Assembly: GCA_016719055.1 (NCBI GenBank) | Contig: JADKAW010000038.1 | Location: forward strand, 124,001 to 188,000 | DNA: 64,000 nt | Reading direction: 5' to 3' | Origin: Candidatus Rhodoferax mariagerensis | Lineage (GTDB): Bacteria; Pseudomonadota; Gammaproteobacteria; Burkholderiales; Burkholderiaceae_C | Shown: positions 24,524-33,692 of the stretch, in pieces | Layout: every line of letters starts with the position of its first letter | Position numbering within the stretch: position 1 is the stretch's first letter | Notes under the pieces: generated by a model | What the model was told of the DNA's origin: nothing | What the model saw: the letters and a program-made list of their open reading frames with translations, nothing else | Databases searched by the model: none | Position numbers and translations under genes: made by a program

Positions 24524-25529
24524 ATGACACCCGCAGCGCCTGCGGTGGGTATTGGCTGGCGGTACCCTCACTACCGCGAGCTGCTGACGCGTCTGCCCAG
24601 CCTAGACTTTCTGGAAGTACATTCCGAGAACTTTTTTGGCGACGGTGGCGCGGCGCTGGCAGTGCTGGAACAGGGCCGTGCCCACTATCCCATCAGCCTG
24701 CACGGGGTGGGACTGTCACTGGGCTCGGCCGTGGGGCTTGACCCCTGGCACCTGAACCAATTGGCGCAGCTGGTGCAACGCATTGACCCGGTACGCGTCA
24801 GCGACCACGCCAGCTTTGCCCGCGGCCACTGGTCGAGGCCGACTGGGGCGCAAACGATTCACGCCGCCGACCTGCTGCCAATACCATTCAGTACTGAGGC
24901 GCTCGACACCCTGTGCGCCAATGTGCAGCAAGTGCAAGACCGGCTTAAGCGACGCTTCATGGTTGAAAACGTATCGAGTTATTTGCGCTGGTTGCCCCAG
25001 CCTGAAGAGACACTGTGGTCGGAGACCGAATTTTTGAACACACTGGCTGAGCGCACCGGTTGCGCCTTGTTGGTGGACGTTAACAATATTTTTGTCAACG
25101 CGCTCAACGCCCGCTTGCATGGCGCAGCGGGCGACCCGGTGCAGCAATGTCTGAACTGGCTGGACCACATCGCACCGCACCAGGTGGCAGAAATCCATTT
25201 GGCGGGGCATTGCCATGTGCGACCGCAGCCCGGCGAAGACGCGCGGGATGAAATCTTTGTGGATGACCATGGCAGCCGCGTCTCGTGCTGAAGTCTGGCA
25301 GATTTACCATCATGCCATCGCCCGCTTTGGCGCCGTGCCAACGCTGATCGAATGGGACACCGACGTTCCGGCACTCGACGTGTTGCTGGATGAAGCAGCA
25401 CAGGCCCGCTCTGTTGCAATGGCCTGCCTGACGGCACGCCAATCAGTGGCAATCAAGCCGCAAGACCAGGCCAGTGCCGACAGCTCGCAGACTCAGGCAG
25501 CAGGTCACCACCAAAGGCTGGCCGCATGA
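24524..25529 (+). pseudogene. DUF692 multinuclear iron oxidase (BufB/MbnB-like), frameshifted
   Basis: The reading frame encodes VGIGWRYPHYRELLTRLPSLDFLEVHSENFFG, HGVGLSLGS, RVSDHASFARG, MVENVSSYLRW, LLVDVNNIFVNALN and VAEIHLAGHCH. These are the metal-binding landmarks of DUF692 TIM-barrel enzymes, which oxidise cysteine in RiPP precursors. Near 25275 (after DDHGSRV) the frame is lost. The end continues one frame over as EVWQIYHHAIARFGAVPTLIEWDTDVPALDVLLDEA to 25529. ATG 24485 is an alternative start overlapping bufA. It follows bufA and precedes the DUF2063 gene (overlapping ATGA). Confidence 0.78.
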
Positions 25530-26294
25530 GCCAGCTTGCGCAACAGCAACAGGCATTGTTGGCCCTGCTGTTTGATTGGCCCAACGCCGATGCTTCAAAG
25601 AATATAGCGGCTTTCGCAGACCCTACTTGGGAGAGGCCAAAAAGTCTATCAAGCCAATGGTCACGCGCTGGCCTGCAGTGCGCTGCGTGCGGCCTATCCG
25701 GTGCTGGTGCAGTTGCTCGGCGACGAGAGCTTTGACGCTGGCGCGGGCGCTCTGGCATAGCCACCCGCCACTGCGCGGTGACGTGGCGCAGTGGGGCGGT
25801 GCGCTGGCAGACTGGGTGCGTGCCAGTGACCAGTTGGCCTGCGAACCCTATCTGGCCGATGGCCGCGCTGGAGTGGGCCTTGCACCGCGCCGCCAGTGCC
25901 GCCGATGGGCTGTCCGACCCTGCCAGTTTTGCCCTACTGACCGACGCATGACCCAACCGATCTGTTGCTGGTGTTGGCACCCGGCAGCGTTTGCCTGTGC
26001 AGTGCCTGGCCGGTGGTCAGCATCGTCAACGCGCATTTGCAGCCAACACCTGATCTGACGCAAGTGGGCCAACTGCTGCGTGACGGCGTCGCCCAGGAAG
26101 CGCTGGTCTGGCGCAGCGGCTTGCGGCCACTGGTGCGGGAGGCGCTCATGGGTGAAGCACAATTGACCGCACTGCTGGCTGGCCAAACCCTGGATGGTGC
26201 GCTGGAACAAGCCACTGATTTGGACATCAGTGCCTGGCTGCCGATGGCGGTTCAGACCGGTTTGCTGCTTGGGGCGCGTCTGACAAAGTATTGA
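25526..26294 (+). pseudogene. DUF2063 partner protein (BufC-like), several frameshifts
   Basis: The pieces, read across three frames, are MSQLAQQQQALLALLFDWP...WER and GQKVYQANGHALACSALRAAYPVLVQLLGDESF. They continue with ALWHSHPPLRGDVAQWGGALADWVRA, LVLAPGSVCLCSAWPVVSIVNAHL and GQTLDGALEQATDLDISAWLPMAVQTGLLLG. These are in the right order for a single DUF2063 protein of ~255 aa, the recognition partner of DUF692 enzymes. Indels lie near 25640, 25730, 25860 and 25950. The gene cannot make a full product as sequenced. Confidence 0.75.
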
Positions 26295-26295
26295 T

Positions 26296-26344
26296 ACAAA
26301 AATTGGGCTCTAGCGCTTATAAATCACGCGTGAATAGCTATGTT
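26296..26344 (-). repeat. Dispersed ~45-bp repeat next to IS66 copy 1
   Basis: The plus strand reads GGGCTCTAGCGCTTATAAAT then CACGCGTGAATAGCTATG, a variant with the blocks in the inverse arrangement. It abuts the IS left end. Confidence 0.5.
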
Positions 26345-26349
26345 TTATG

Positions 26350-27915
26350 GTAACTACTCAGCCCCCAATGAAGTCCAGTCGTCAATTGCTATGAAATTGA
26401 GAGCGATAATCGGGCCTGATGCAAAACTTACCCGATCTCGCAAAGCTCAGCCATGTGCAAAAGGACGATTTGATCCGTGCGCTGTGGCCATTGCAGAGCC
26501 AAGTACGAGAACTCGTGACGCAGATGGCTGTGCTGCAGGAGCGCATCAATCAGCTCGAAGGCCGTCTTGCGCTCAACAGCAAAAACTCCAGCAAGCCGCC
26601 ATCAAGCGACGGACTGAACAAACCCGCACCAAAGTCCTTGCGTGTTGCGGGTCGCAACCCAACAGGTGGGCAGGATGGTCATCCAGGGCGTACCTTGAGG
26701 CAGGTCACTGAGCCCGACAAAATCATTACCCACAACGTACCCGACAACTGCCCAGCGTGTCACGGCAAGCTCGCTTTTGCGTACGTCGCAGAAACACGTC
26801 AAGTCTTTGATTTGCCTGTTCTGCAGTGTGAGGTGACTGAGCACCGCGTCATGCAAGCCATCTGCGCTTGTGGGCATGTGCACACCGCAGAATTTCCAGC
26901 CGATGTAGCCGCGCGTGCAATACGGCCCACGGGCGCAGGCGGCCATGGTGCACCTTAACCTTAATCACGCTGTCTCCGTAGAGCGCACGGCTGCGCTGAT
27001 GAAAGACCTCTTTGACTTACCCGTGAGCCAAGCAACGGTTATCAAGGCAGGCCAGATGGGCGCAAACCTCTTGAAGCCCAGCGTTGAAGACATCGGCCAA
27101 GCTGTGGTCAAAGCAGAGGTGGCACATGCCGATGAGAGCGGCCTGCGGGTTGCCAAGACGCTGCACTGGCTGCATGTATTGGCCACCGAGACACTGACCT
27201 GGATGGGTTGCCACCCCAAGCGTGGCGGTGAAGCGTTTGAATCTCTGGCCCTGCTACAGCTTTTCAAAGGCGTGTTGGTGCACGACGGCTGGATACCCTA
27301 CAAGGCCTTGGAGTGCCAGCACGCCCTGTGCAACCAACACCACTTGCGCGAGTTGACTTACCTCCATGAAGAGCAAGGACAAGCTTGGGCAGGCGACATG
27401 ATTGAGTTGCTCTCGCACGCCAATCACTTGGACAATCGCAATTGTGCTGATGACAAAACGCCCCGCTACGCCAGCGTGAAGTATCAAAGCCAAGTAGCTG
27501 ATCTGCGCGACTTGTATGACGCAATTCTGGCGCAAGCTCAGACAGAAAACCCCATTGAGCCCGCCACTGGCAAACGCGGCAGACCCAAGCAAAGCAAGGC
27601 CACCAATTTGATCGGCCGACTGCGTAATTACAGCGATGATGTTTGGCGCTTCATGACGCAGCCCAACGTACCGTTCACCAACAACCTTGCTGAACAGACC
27701 GTGCGTATGCCTAAGGTCAAGCAAAAGGTCTCGGGCTGCTTTCGAACACCGCAAGGTGCCAAGGACTACTGCGTCATCCGCTCCTATTGCGCCACCATGC
27801 ACAAGCAAGGGGCCAACATCTTTGAGTCCCTCGTCGCTGCCTTCAAGGGTGCACCCCCTCAGCCAAGCTTCGCCTGAATCCGATCTACCTGCCTAAAATT
27901 GGCCTGAGTAGATAC
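26350..27915 (+). mobile_element. IS66-family insertion sequence, copy 1
   Basis: The terminal inverted repeats are GTAACTACTCAG at the left and the complement of CTGAGTAGATAC at the right. The element is 1566 bp and has a single transposase gene, the ISBst12-like organisation without tnpA/tnpB. No 8-bp target duplication (GTTTTATG against AAAAACGT), which suggests a deletion or recombination after insertion. A second, more decayed copy is at 48838. Confidence 0.85.
26419..27877 (+). pseudogene. IS66-family transposase, one frameshift
   Basis: The N-terminal part, 26419-26930, has a leucine-zipper-like helix (QVRELVTQMAVLQERINQLEGRLALNSKNSSKPPSSDG) and zinc-finger cysteines (CPACHGK, CACGH). 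The rest continues in the +1 frame from ~26915 (VQYGPRAQAAMVHLN) to 27877. The DDE catalytic residues are in HADESGLRV, LVHDGWIPYKAL and NNLAEQTVRMPKVKQKVSGCFR. One indel in the CCGCGCGTGCAA stretch separates the halves. The other copy has a different indel at the same spot. Confidence 0.8.
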
Positions 27916-27980
27916 AAAAACGTATTCAATTGCACGACAGACACACAACAGGCGACTGGTTCACGGGCGTGAGAACCAAC

Positions 27981-29096
27981 TTACGCCGGTATCAAGGCAA
28001 ACTTGCCCAAATGCCGCTTTTTCAGAAACTCACGCTGCGCCTGAACGATGTGCGCCAACGGATAGGTTTGCGCCACGATGGGCTGAATTTCTTCGCGTTC
28101 GATGTAGCCAACCAGACCTGAAAAAACCGCCTCGTCCCAGGCGGTGCATCCCAAAATAGACAGATTGTTCAGGTAGAGCGTGCGCAAATCAAACTGCACC
28201 AGCGGCCCGGCAATCGCGCCTGAAGTGACTAACCTGCCACCGCGTTTGAGCAGTTTGAGTTTGTCGCAAAAGCCGACTCCTGCAACGTTGTCCACCACCA
28301 CGTCAGCGCACTGCGGCCCCAGACTGGCTACAGTAGAGTCATTGCGGTCGAGCACTTGATCGGCACCCAGGGTGCGCAGTGCGGCGACTTTTTCAGGCGA
28401 GGTGATTGCCGTGACGACAGCACCCCGCCGCTTGGCCAGTTGAACCGTGGCCAAGCCGACTCCACCCGATGCCCCCGTGACCACGACATGCATACCTGGT
28501 TGCACCCGCGCTTGAATGAGCATGTTTTCAGCCGTGCCATAGGCGCACGGCAGGCAGCCCAGAGCCGCATCGCTCATTGGACTGAGAACCGGGAACACTT
28601 CGGTGGCGGGCACTTTGACAAACTGCGCAAAAGCGCCGTCCATGTCAGACCCCAGCCAAAGATTGTCTGACAACGCAAATCCGTGCGGTCGCATGCACGG
28701 CCTGACCAGCACGCGTTGCCCCAGCAAAGCCGGGTTGCAACCCGGACCGAGCTGCACGACACGACCACAGCAGTCGGTGCCCTGAATCAACGGAAAACGC
28801 GTCGTACCATACCACCCGCCGGTGTCCGGTGTGGTACCCGTTTTACCAGTTTGCGCTGCCAGAACCTGAGTCGAAGCCGTCACGTCGGGTGCATACCAGC
28901 CCAGGCGAGTATTGATGTCGGTGCTGTTCACGCTGCTGGCAAGCACTTGCAGCAGTACCTCGCCGGTCAAGGGTTGCGGTAGCGGTACGTCCTGGTAACT
29001 CAGCTGCCCGAAATCGCCAACACCCAGGGTGACCACGGCTTTCATGGTTTTTTGAGCGACTGGTTGTTGTGGGATGTGGGGTGTCAAGGGTGTCAT
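27981..29096 (-). CDS. Zinc-independent MDR alcohol dehydrogenase/quinone oxidoreductase
   Basis: About 371 aa. The N-terminal GroES-like domain begins MKAVVTLGVGDFGQLSYQDVPLPQP. The nucleotide-binding domain has VVVTGASGGVGLATVQLAKRRGAVVTAI, the AxxGxG-type motif of medium-chain dehydrogenases that use NAD(P)H. ITSPEKVAALRTLGADQVLDRND and LVTSGAIAGPLVQFDLRTLYLNNLSILG are typical of the zinc-free quinone oxidoreductase branch. Substrate unknown. I use the ATG at 29096 (GAGG upstream); 29045 is an alternative that begins at MKAVV. Its left end is close to the IS66 element. Confidence 0.83.
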   Translation of the reverse strand: MTPLTPHIPQQPVAQKTMKAVVTLGVGDFGQLSYQDVPLPQPLTGEVLLQVLASSVNSTDINTRLGWYAPDVTASTQVLAAQTGKTGTTPDTGGWYGTTRFPLIQGTDCCGRVVQLGPGCNPALLGQRVLVRPCMRPHGFALSDNLWLGSDMDGAFAQFVKVPATEVFPVLSPMSDAALGCLPCAYGTAENMLIQARVQPGMHVVVTGASGGVGLATVQLAKRRGAVVTAITSPEKVAALRTLGADQVLDRNDSTVASLGPQCADVVVDNVAGVGFCDKLKLLKRGGRLVTSGAIAGPLVQFDLRTLYLNNLSILGCTAWDEAVFSGLVGYIEREEIQPIVAQTYPLAHIVQAQREFLKKRHLGKFALIPA

Positions 29097-29169
29097 GTGG
29101 AGCCTCGAAGGGATGACATTTGGGGTTTTGGTCTGATGCTCAGACTGCCCATCGTGCCCGTTCACCAAC

Positions 29170-30204
29170 TCATTCCCCATGTAAAAACAGCACCCAGGTA
29201 TTGAGGCTGTACATGGCGATCAAGCCCAGGCTGACCCAGTTGACAGCCCGCAGCACGCGCGAACCCGGCTTGAAAAACAGGCCAACCATGGCCAGGCCGG
29301 TCATGGTGATTGCTGATGCCACCGTCACCGCATGGACTGCTGACACCTCTGCCAGCAGCACGCCCGGGTGGTAACACAGGTCATCGATTGCAATGATCAG
29401 CACGTTGAACAGGTTGCTGCCCAGCAGGTTGCCGATGGCCATGTCAAGCGCCCCCATGCGCAGGGCTGACAGCGTGACCGCCAGTTCTGGCAGTGACGTG
29501 GCCATGGCCACAAACAGACTGCCCACAAACGACTTGTTCCAACCCATGGCCTGCGCCAGGTCAGTGGCCACAAAGGGCAGCCACACGCCGGCAGCGGCCA
29601 CCACTGCGGCGGCCAGCGCAAACCTGGTGGCTGCACTGCGCAAGCTTGGCGATGTATCGTCGCTGGGGTCGTTGTTGGGTGCAGCATGGTCGCGCTCGTA
29701 GGCAAATACGGTGCGCATTGCCACCAGGTACAGTACCAGCAGCACCGGTGTCACCAAGCTAAAACCCCACTGCGCGGCAGTTGCGGCCAGCCCCGAAGTT
29801 TGCCCAGTTGATAGTTGGCTCACCAGCAGGCCAGCCAGCACAACCCCTAGCATCACCACCCCAAAAGAAGCCGCCAGCAAATGCCCCTGAGCGGCGCGCT
29901 GCCAGACCGGCTCCTTGCGAAAGAAAAAGTCAATGACGACCAGAAAAACCAGGTTCACCACACAACTGCCCAGCGCATCACCCACCGCCAGATTGGGCGC
30001 ATTGGCCACGGTGACGCTACTGATTCCGGTAGCCAGCTCTGGCAACGACGTGACGGTGGCAAGTAGGGCCAGGCCAATCCAGTTGCCTGACAGGCCTGTG
30101 CGCCGCGCAATCACATCGCCTTGGAATGACAACTGATAACCCGCCAGGCCAATCAAAGTTGCGCACAAAGCGAACTGCATCCAGATCAGGCTGGTATGGA
30201 TCAT
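29170..30204 (-). CDS. Calcium/cation antiporter of the CaCA family (YrbG-like)
   Basis: 344 aa with about ten membrane segments. Both ion-binding alpha-repeats are intact: GLALLATVTSLPELATGISSV...GDALGSCVVN and GSLFVAMATSLPELAVTLSALRMGALDMAIGNLLGSNLFN. The central cytoplasmic loop (AYERDHAAPNNDPSDDTSPS) is acidic. The protein exchanges Na+ or H+ for Ca2+ or a similar cation at the inner membrane. It is oriented like the MDR gene, with a gap of ~75 bases. Confidence 0.88.
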   Translation of the reverse strand: MIHTSLIWMQFALCATLIGLAGYQLSFQGDVIARRTGLSGNWIGLALLATVTSLPELATGISSVTVANAPNLAVGDALGSCVVNLVFLVVIDFFFRKEPVWQRAAQGHLLAASFGVVMLGVVLAGLLVSQLSTGQTSGLAATAAQWGFSLVTPVLLVLYLVAMRTVFAYERDHAAPNNDPSDDTSPSLRSAATRFALAAAVVAAAGVWLPFVATDLAQAMGWNKSFVGSLFVAMATSLPELAVTLSALRMGALDMAIGNLLGSNLFNVLIIAIDDLCYHPGVLLAEVSAVHAVTVASAITMTGLAMVGLFFKPGSRVLRAVNWVSLGLIAMYSLNTWVLFLHGE

Positions 30205-30541
30205 GTTTTTGATACTTCAAAGTTGAACGGCGTCGCCAGTACCAACGCCCAGCATCATGCATTCATGGGTTACCGAGCCAAAGGCGCCCCGTATTGGGTA
30301 GGAAAATATTGTGACAAATGTAATTGCTATTTGCGCCCCATGAAGACGACACGATTCATCGTCGATTTGGGCGCTCATTTTTCTTTAATGAAATCGGATC
30401 AGCCCAATCCGAAATTCCAGCGCCACGGGTTTCTTGGCGGCACTTGCGGTACGGACGTGGTCCGATCGTGGCATTTGTTGTCCACAGCCATTAGATGCTA
30501 GTCCTCAGTGGCTGACTGACAGGCGTTGGGCGCCTGTTTGC
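30205..30541. other. Intergenic stretch without a recognisable gene
   Basis: An open frame on the plus strand (30196-30501) has no family-like translation. AT content is higher than in flanking genes. I see no RNA gene or repeat here. Confidence 0.45.
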
Positions 30542-30745
30542 TCATACCCCCCAGACTACATCCTTGCCTGCTTGAGCACTGATATTTAGCAGGTCAATGA
30601 GAGGCCCTGCTCGGTGGCGCAGCATGACGCTGTCGCCTTCTACCTCAACCACTGGTCCAGGGTTTTCGCGGCGTTTAGCCTCAGCGGCCTCATGGACCTT
30701 GATCGCTACTTCCAGTGCAACGATGGCTGCAGGAATATGTGCCAT
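30542..30745 (-). pseudogene. DUF1840 protein, 5'-truncated
   Basis: The 67 residues (MAHIPAAIVALEVAIKVHEAAEA...DSVMLRHRAGPLIDLLNISAQAGKDVVWGV) match the second half of DUF1840. Family members normally start ~40 residues earlier (MLYKFKSKA...) and end with this VWGV tail. The N-terminal part is missing at 30745, where divergent sequence begins. DUF1840 is a small protein common in Burkholderiales, function unknown. Confidence 0.6.
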
Positions 30746-30795
30746 CTTCGTCGACTGAACTTGACAAATTACATTTGCACAAATATACTTTGTGC

Positions 30796-31254
30796 ATGAG
30801 CGACACTCAAATTTTTCATCGTCAGTTCAATTCAGGAAACGAATCGCAGGCATTGATAGGTTTGCGGTCGGTCTCGGGTTCACTTACTCCAGAAGAAGCC
30901 GCTTCGACGGTGAACTTTGAGGCAGGAAGGTGTACGTTGAATGAACATGAAGTTGACAAACTGGAGAAATGGATCAACCGGTGGAATGAACCAAACAGCC
31001 GTTGCAGGCTGTATGTTGGCGGTGCCAATGAAACTTCCCGATCCAATCAATTGCGGCGATTCGGGTTTTTGATGTCGCTCCTTGAGCAGTTGGGTGTGCC
31101 AAAGCGACGAATTCAAGCCGATACAGAGTGGCTGAAGCCGACTCGAATGGGCGCAGTGGATGACCTGCCGGCGGATGTTGTCTGGTTGCAGGTTCGGGGT
31201 TTTCACGCGACTTACGCCATGCCGCCAAAAGACTTTGGCCAACAACACCAGTGA
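30796..31254 (+). CDS. Hypothetical protein with an OmpA-C-like region
   Basis: 152 aa. The start at 30796 gives MSDTQIFHRQFNSGNESQALIGLRSVSGSL. Residues ~45-140 (LNEHEVDKLEKWINRW...CRLYVGGANETSRSNQLRRFGFLMSLLEQLGVPKRRIQADTEW) have the strand-helix pattern of the OmpA-like peptidoglycan-binding fold, including arginines where the diaminopimelate contacts usually are. There is no signal peptide, so a cell-wall role is doubtful. It precedes the uspA fragment by nine bases. Confidence 0.55.
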   Translation: MSDTQIFHRQFNSGNESQALIGLRSVSGSLTPEEAASTVNFEAGRCTLNEHEVDKLEKWINRWNEPNSRCRLYVGGANETSRSNQLRRFGFLMSLLEQLGVPKRRIQADTEWLKPTRMGAVDDLPADVVWLQVRGFHATYAMPPKDFGQQHQ

Positions 31255-31263
31255 GGAAATCAT

Positions 31264-31566
31264 ATGTTCAAAAAAATACTTGTGGTCGTGAACGACAGCG
31301 CAGCTTCTCAAGCTGCGGTTCTCGGTGCAATCGGATTGGCACAGACGCACCGTGCCGACCTCATGCTGTTCCACGTCTTGCCACGGTTCGAGGTCATGGG
31401 ATTGGATGTTCCCGATGCCTTTGCCGTCTCATCAAGCGACTTTGAACGCGAAACGCGCGAAAAAGGCTCGCATTTGTTGGCGCGTGCCAGTGCAGAGGCG
31501 GAGCTTGAAGGCGTGCAAAGCTTCAGGGCGATGGGATTTGCCGAGAATGATGCCAAATGTGTTGCG
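31264..31566 (+). pseudogene. Universal stress protein, 3'-truncated
   Basis: The first ~100 residues (MFKKILVVVNDSAASQAAVLGAIGLAQTHRADLMLFHVLPRFEVMG...) are a clear UspA domain N-terminus. After AENDAKCVAD the sequence runs into a homopolymer-rich stretch and loses all similarity, so the ATP-binding G-2x-G-9x-G(S/T) motif is missing. The break coincides with a likely assembly artefact. Confidence 0.75.
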
Positions 31567-31672
31567 GACCCGGGCCCCCGGGGGCCCCCCCCCGCCGGCC
31601 CAGAGAAAAAAAGGCCCCGCCCCCCCCGAGGGGGCGCCCCCTAAGGAAACCGGGGGCCCCCCCCCCCGGGAT
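31567..31672. other. Homopolymer-rich low-confidence sequence
   Basis: About 105 bp made almost only of C and G runs with one A run (runs of 8 to 12 identical bases: 31586-31593 C, 31621-31627 C, 31657-31667 C). It joins a uspA N-terminus to an inverted hsdR fragment. It looks like an assembly or base-calling artefact rather than biology. Confidence 0.7.
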
Positions 31673-32339
31673 GTCCGCCTTCTCCAAATTAGGGATGTCA
31701 GCACCAGTGAAGGTGCCGGTGATCTGGCTGTCCAGATCAATGCGGTCCACCACAATGATCACCGTCGGATTCTTTAAGTGCGAGTGCATGCGCAACTTTT
31801 GCGCGGCAAACACCATGAGCAGGGACTTGCCTGAACCCTGAAAGTGCCAGATCAGCCCCTTCTTGGGGTAGCCAGCCACCACGCGCTCCACCAGCTTGTT
31901 GGCGGCCTCGTACTGCTGGTAGCGGCAAATGATCTTGATGCGGCGCTTCTTCTTGTCCGTGGCGAACAGCGTGAAACTGCCCAAAATGTCCAGCACCACA
32001 TTGGGCCGCAACATGCTCTGGGCCGACAGCTTGAGAGTTTTCAGAGGGTGGTGATGTGAACCATCCGATTCTTTGGCCTCAATCAGGTGCCATGGGCCCC
32101 AGTCCTTAACTGGCAGGCCAATGGAGCCGTAGTGATACTCCTTGCCCTCAGTGGCCACCGAGAACACGTTGCAGACGAATAGCTCTGGCACAAACTTTTC
32201 GTAGTCCGCGTTTACCTGCACGGCACCATCTACCCAGCTGATGCACTTCTTGACCGGCGTTTTGGCCTCAATCAGCACCAATGGCAGGCCGTTGCCTGCC
32301 TCTTTGAGTTGCGCACCGATGCGTCTGCCGACCCCCCAG
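31673..32339 (-). pseudogene. hsdR: Type I restriction enzyme HsdR, internal fragment
   Basis: The minus-strand frame reads through the nuclease domain: LVLIEAKTP holds the ExK of the PD-(D/E)xK site, then VPELFVCNVFSVATEG and YGSIGLP. It continues into the first helicase motifs (GLIWHFQGSGKSLLMVFAAQKL, then VIIVVDRIDLDSQITGTF). Both ends are missing: the 3' side at the homopolymer stretch, the 5' side at an IS1182 scrap. No hsdM or hsdS is present. A relic only. Confidence 0.75.
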
Positions 32340-32347
32340 ACTTCACC

Positions 32348-32402
32348 CACCCGCACTGGAGCGAACGTTTTACAGAGCCCGCGCCCCTGAAGGCAGATGC
32401 CA
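32348..32402 (+). repeat. 55-bp fragment identical to IS1182 interior
   Basis: Identical to 46759-46813 inside the IS1182 transposase gene (encoding HPHWSERFTEPAPLKADA). Beyond it both sequences diverge. It marks an older IS1182 insertion or recombination at the broken end of hsdR. Confidence 0.8.
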
Positions 32403-32472
32403 TGCAGGCTTTTTCCGATCATCTCAACAATCTAGGTTTGACTTAATATGACTTTAAATCCATAATTGACAG

Positions 32473-32835
32473 ATGGCATGGTCTGTTTTGTTCCACGATG
32501 GCTTCGATGCAGAATTTGCGGCGTTGTCCGAAGATTTGCAGGATGAATTGCTGGCGCATGCGAAATTGCTCGAAGAGTTTGGGCCAAATCTGGGGCGTCC
32601 GACCGTCGATACCCTGAAGGGCTCAAAACACGCCAATATGAAAGAACTGCGCTTTGCCTGGAACAGTGAAGTCTGGCGTGTCACTTTTGCGTTCGACCCG
32701 AAACGCCAAGCCGTTCTACTCGTCGGTGGCGACAAAGGTGGCGCGAATCAGCGGCGTTTTTACCAGCGGCTAATCGCCGTTTCAGATGAGCGATATGACA
32801 GCCATCTGCTTAGCCTGACAACCACCAAGAAATAG
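32473..32835 (+). CDS. higB: HigB-like toxin (Gp49/RelE family)
   Basis: 120 aa. ALSEDLQDELLAHAKLLEEFGPNLGRPTVDTLKGSKHANMKELRF is the characteristic opening of the Gp49/HigB family, followed by WRVTFAFDPKRQAVLLVGGDKGGANQRRFYQRLI. These RelE-fold toxins cleave mRNA at the ribosome. The antitoxin gene follows ten bases later; toxin-first order is usual for hig modules. Confidence 0.85.
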   Translation: MAWSVLFHDGFDAEFAALSEDLQDELLAHAKLLEEFGPNLGRPTVDTLKGSKHANMKELRFAWNSEVWRVTFAFDPKRQAVLLVGGDKGGANQRRFYQRLIAVSDERYDSHLLSLTTTKK

Positions 32836-32845
32836 GAGTCCCAAC

Positions 32846-33220
32846 ATGGCAAGAAAACTCAGTGACGTGATGGCAACACTTTCGCCGGAGCGAAAAGAGC
32901 GGGTTCAGATGCGCGCGATGGAACTGGCGACGCTGAAGGATTTGCGTCAGGCTGCCGAATTGACCCAGCATGACTTGGCTTTGGCCTTGGGCGTAGGTCA
33001 AGACAGCATCTCTCGATTGGAGCAACGCAGCGACATGCTGTTGTCCACGCTTCGTCACTATGTTCAAAGTATGGGCGGCAAGTTGGACCTGGTGGCCCAG
33101 TTCCCTAACCGACCGCCGATGGTAATTAACCATCTTGGTTCGCCAAAGCCTGGAAAGCACAAAGTTGGCGCAATCCGAGCCGTTACTCCCGGCAGCCAAG
33201 CCCTCGTCAAGAGTATGTAG
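32846..33220 (+). CDS. higA: HigA-like XRE antitoxin
   Basis: 124 aa. An N-terminal helical segment is followed by a Cro/CI-type helix-turn-helix (LRQAAELTQHDLALALGVGQDSISRLEQRSDMLLSTLRHYVQSMGGKLDLVAQFP). The GKL.L.A.FP ending of the domain is typical of this antitoxin branch. It binds and neutralises HigB and represses the operon. AGGAG is present before the ATG at 32846. The module is flanked by gene fragments, consistent with a mobile region. Confidence 0.85.
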   Translation: MARKLSDVMATLSPERKERVQMRAMELATLKDLRQAAELTQHDLALALGVGQDSISRLEQRSDMLLSTLRHYVQSMGGKLDLVAQFPNRPPMVINHLGSPKPGKHKVGAIRAVTPGSQALVKSM

Positions 33221-33384
33221 CAGGGTGGATTTGAACTAATCTTCAAACATATGAGCACATTTTCAAGCCAAAAAATCACCGAGTCTTGACAAGGTGACCT
33301 TGCTATTTTGAGTCAAAGGGCAACCCAAACCGCCAAGAGACGGCCAGTAGTTTGTAGCCAAGTGGGTTGATTTTTGGCATATGG

Positions 33385-33413
33385 GTGACATGCTGGTGTC
33401 ACTTCTTTATAAT
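33385..33413 (+). promoter_or_regulatory. Strong sigma-70-type promoter
   Basis: The -35 GTGACA (33385-33390), a 17-base spacer and a perfect -10 TATAAT (33408-33413). The start site would be near 33420. Confidence 0.7.
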
Positions 33414-33436
33414 TCTTTCTGCCACCATCCATTTTT

Positions 33437-33469
33437 AGCCCAACTCTTTTCAGTTGGGCTTTTATTTTT
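33437..33469 (+). terminator. Rho-independent terminator
   Basis: AGCCCAACT, a six-base loop, AGTTGGGCT and then TTTATTTTT. Confidence 0.88.
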
Positions 33470-33692
33470 CAAAATCTCCAACGTTTTCAAGCACTTACGG
33501 CAATGCCTCTTGAGTGTTGCGCTCCTGAAATTGCGTCATTTTGGGCATTTTTGGCCCAAAAACCCGCGTTTACTCTCTCTGTTCTCTGTTTGTCTCTTGA
33601 CTATTCAAGAGACCACTTCCAATGAAATCAACCACTTACGCGGGGGCGGTTTGCAAAGTATTCTGGTGGGTCTGGGCGACAAAGAACGAAGA

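Larger units (their letters stand above)
33221..33692. other. Non-coding stretch with an isolated promoter and terminator
   Basis: It contains no convincing gene. A strong promoter-like pair at 33385-33413 is followed within 25 bases by a rho-independent terminator at 33437-33469. Confidence 0.55.

Noticed and set aside
25590..25650. A dispersed ~45-bp repeat inserted in the DUF2063 gene
   Set aside because: The ATAGCGGCTTTCGCAGACCC stretch looked similar, but reading one frame over it encodes ordinary DUF2063 sequence.
26419..27877. Programmed frameshift in the IS66 transposase
   Set aside because: IS66 single-gene transposases of this type are not known to need frameshifting, no slippery heptamer or stimulatory hairpin was found, and the two copies differ in the indel.
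33386..33401. TGACATGCTGGTGTCA palindrome as an operator
   Set aside because: It overlaps the promoter -35 and spacer and could be a regulator site, but one imperfect palindrome with no associated regulator gene is not enough.
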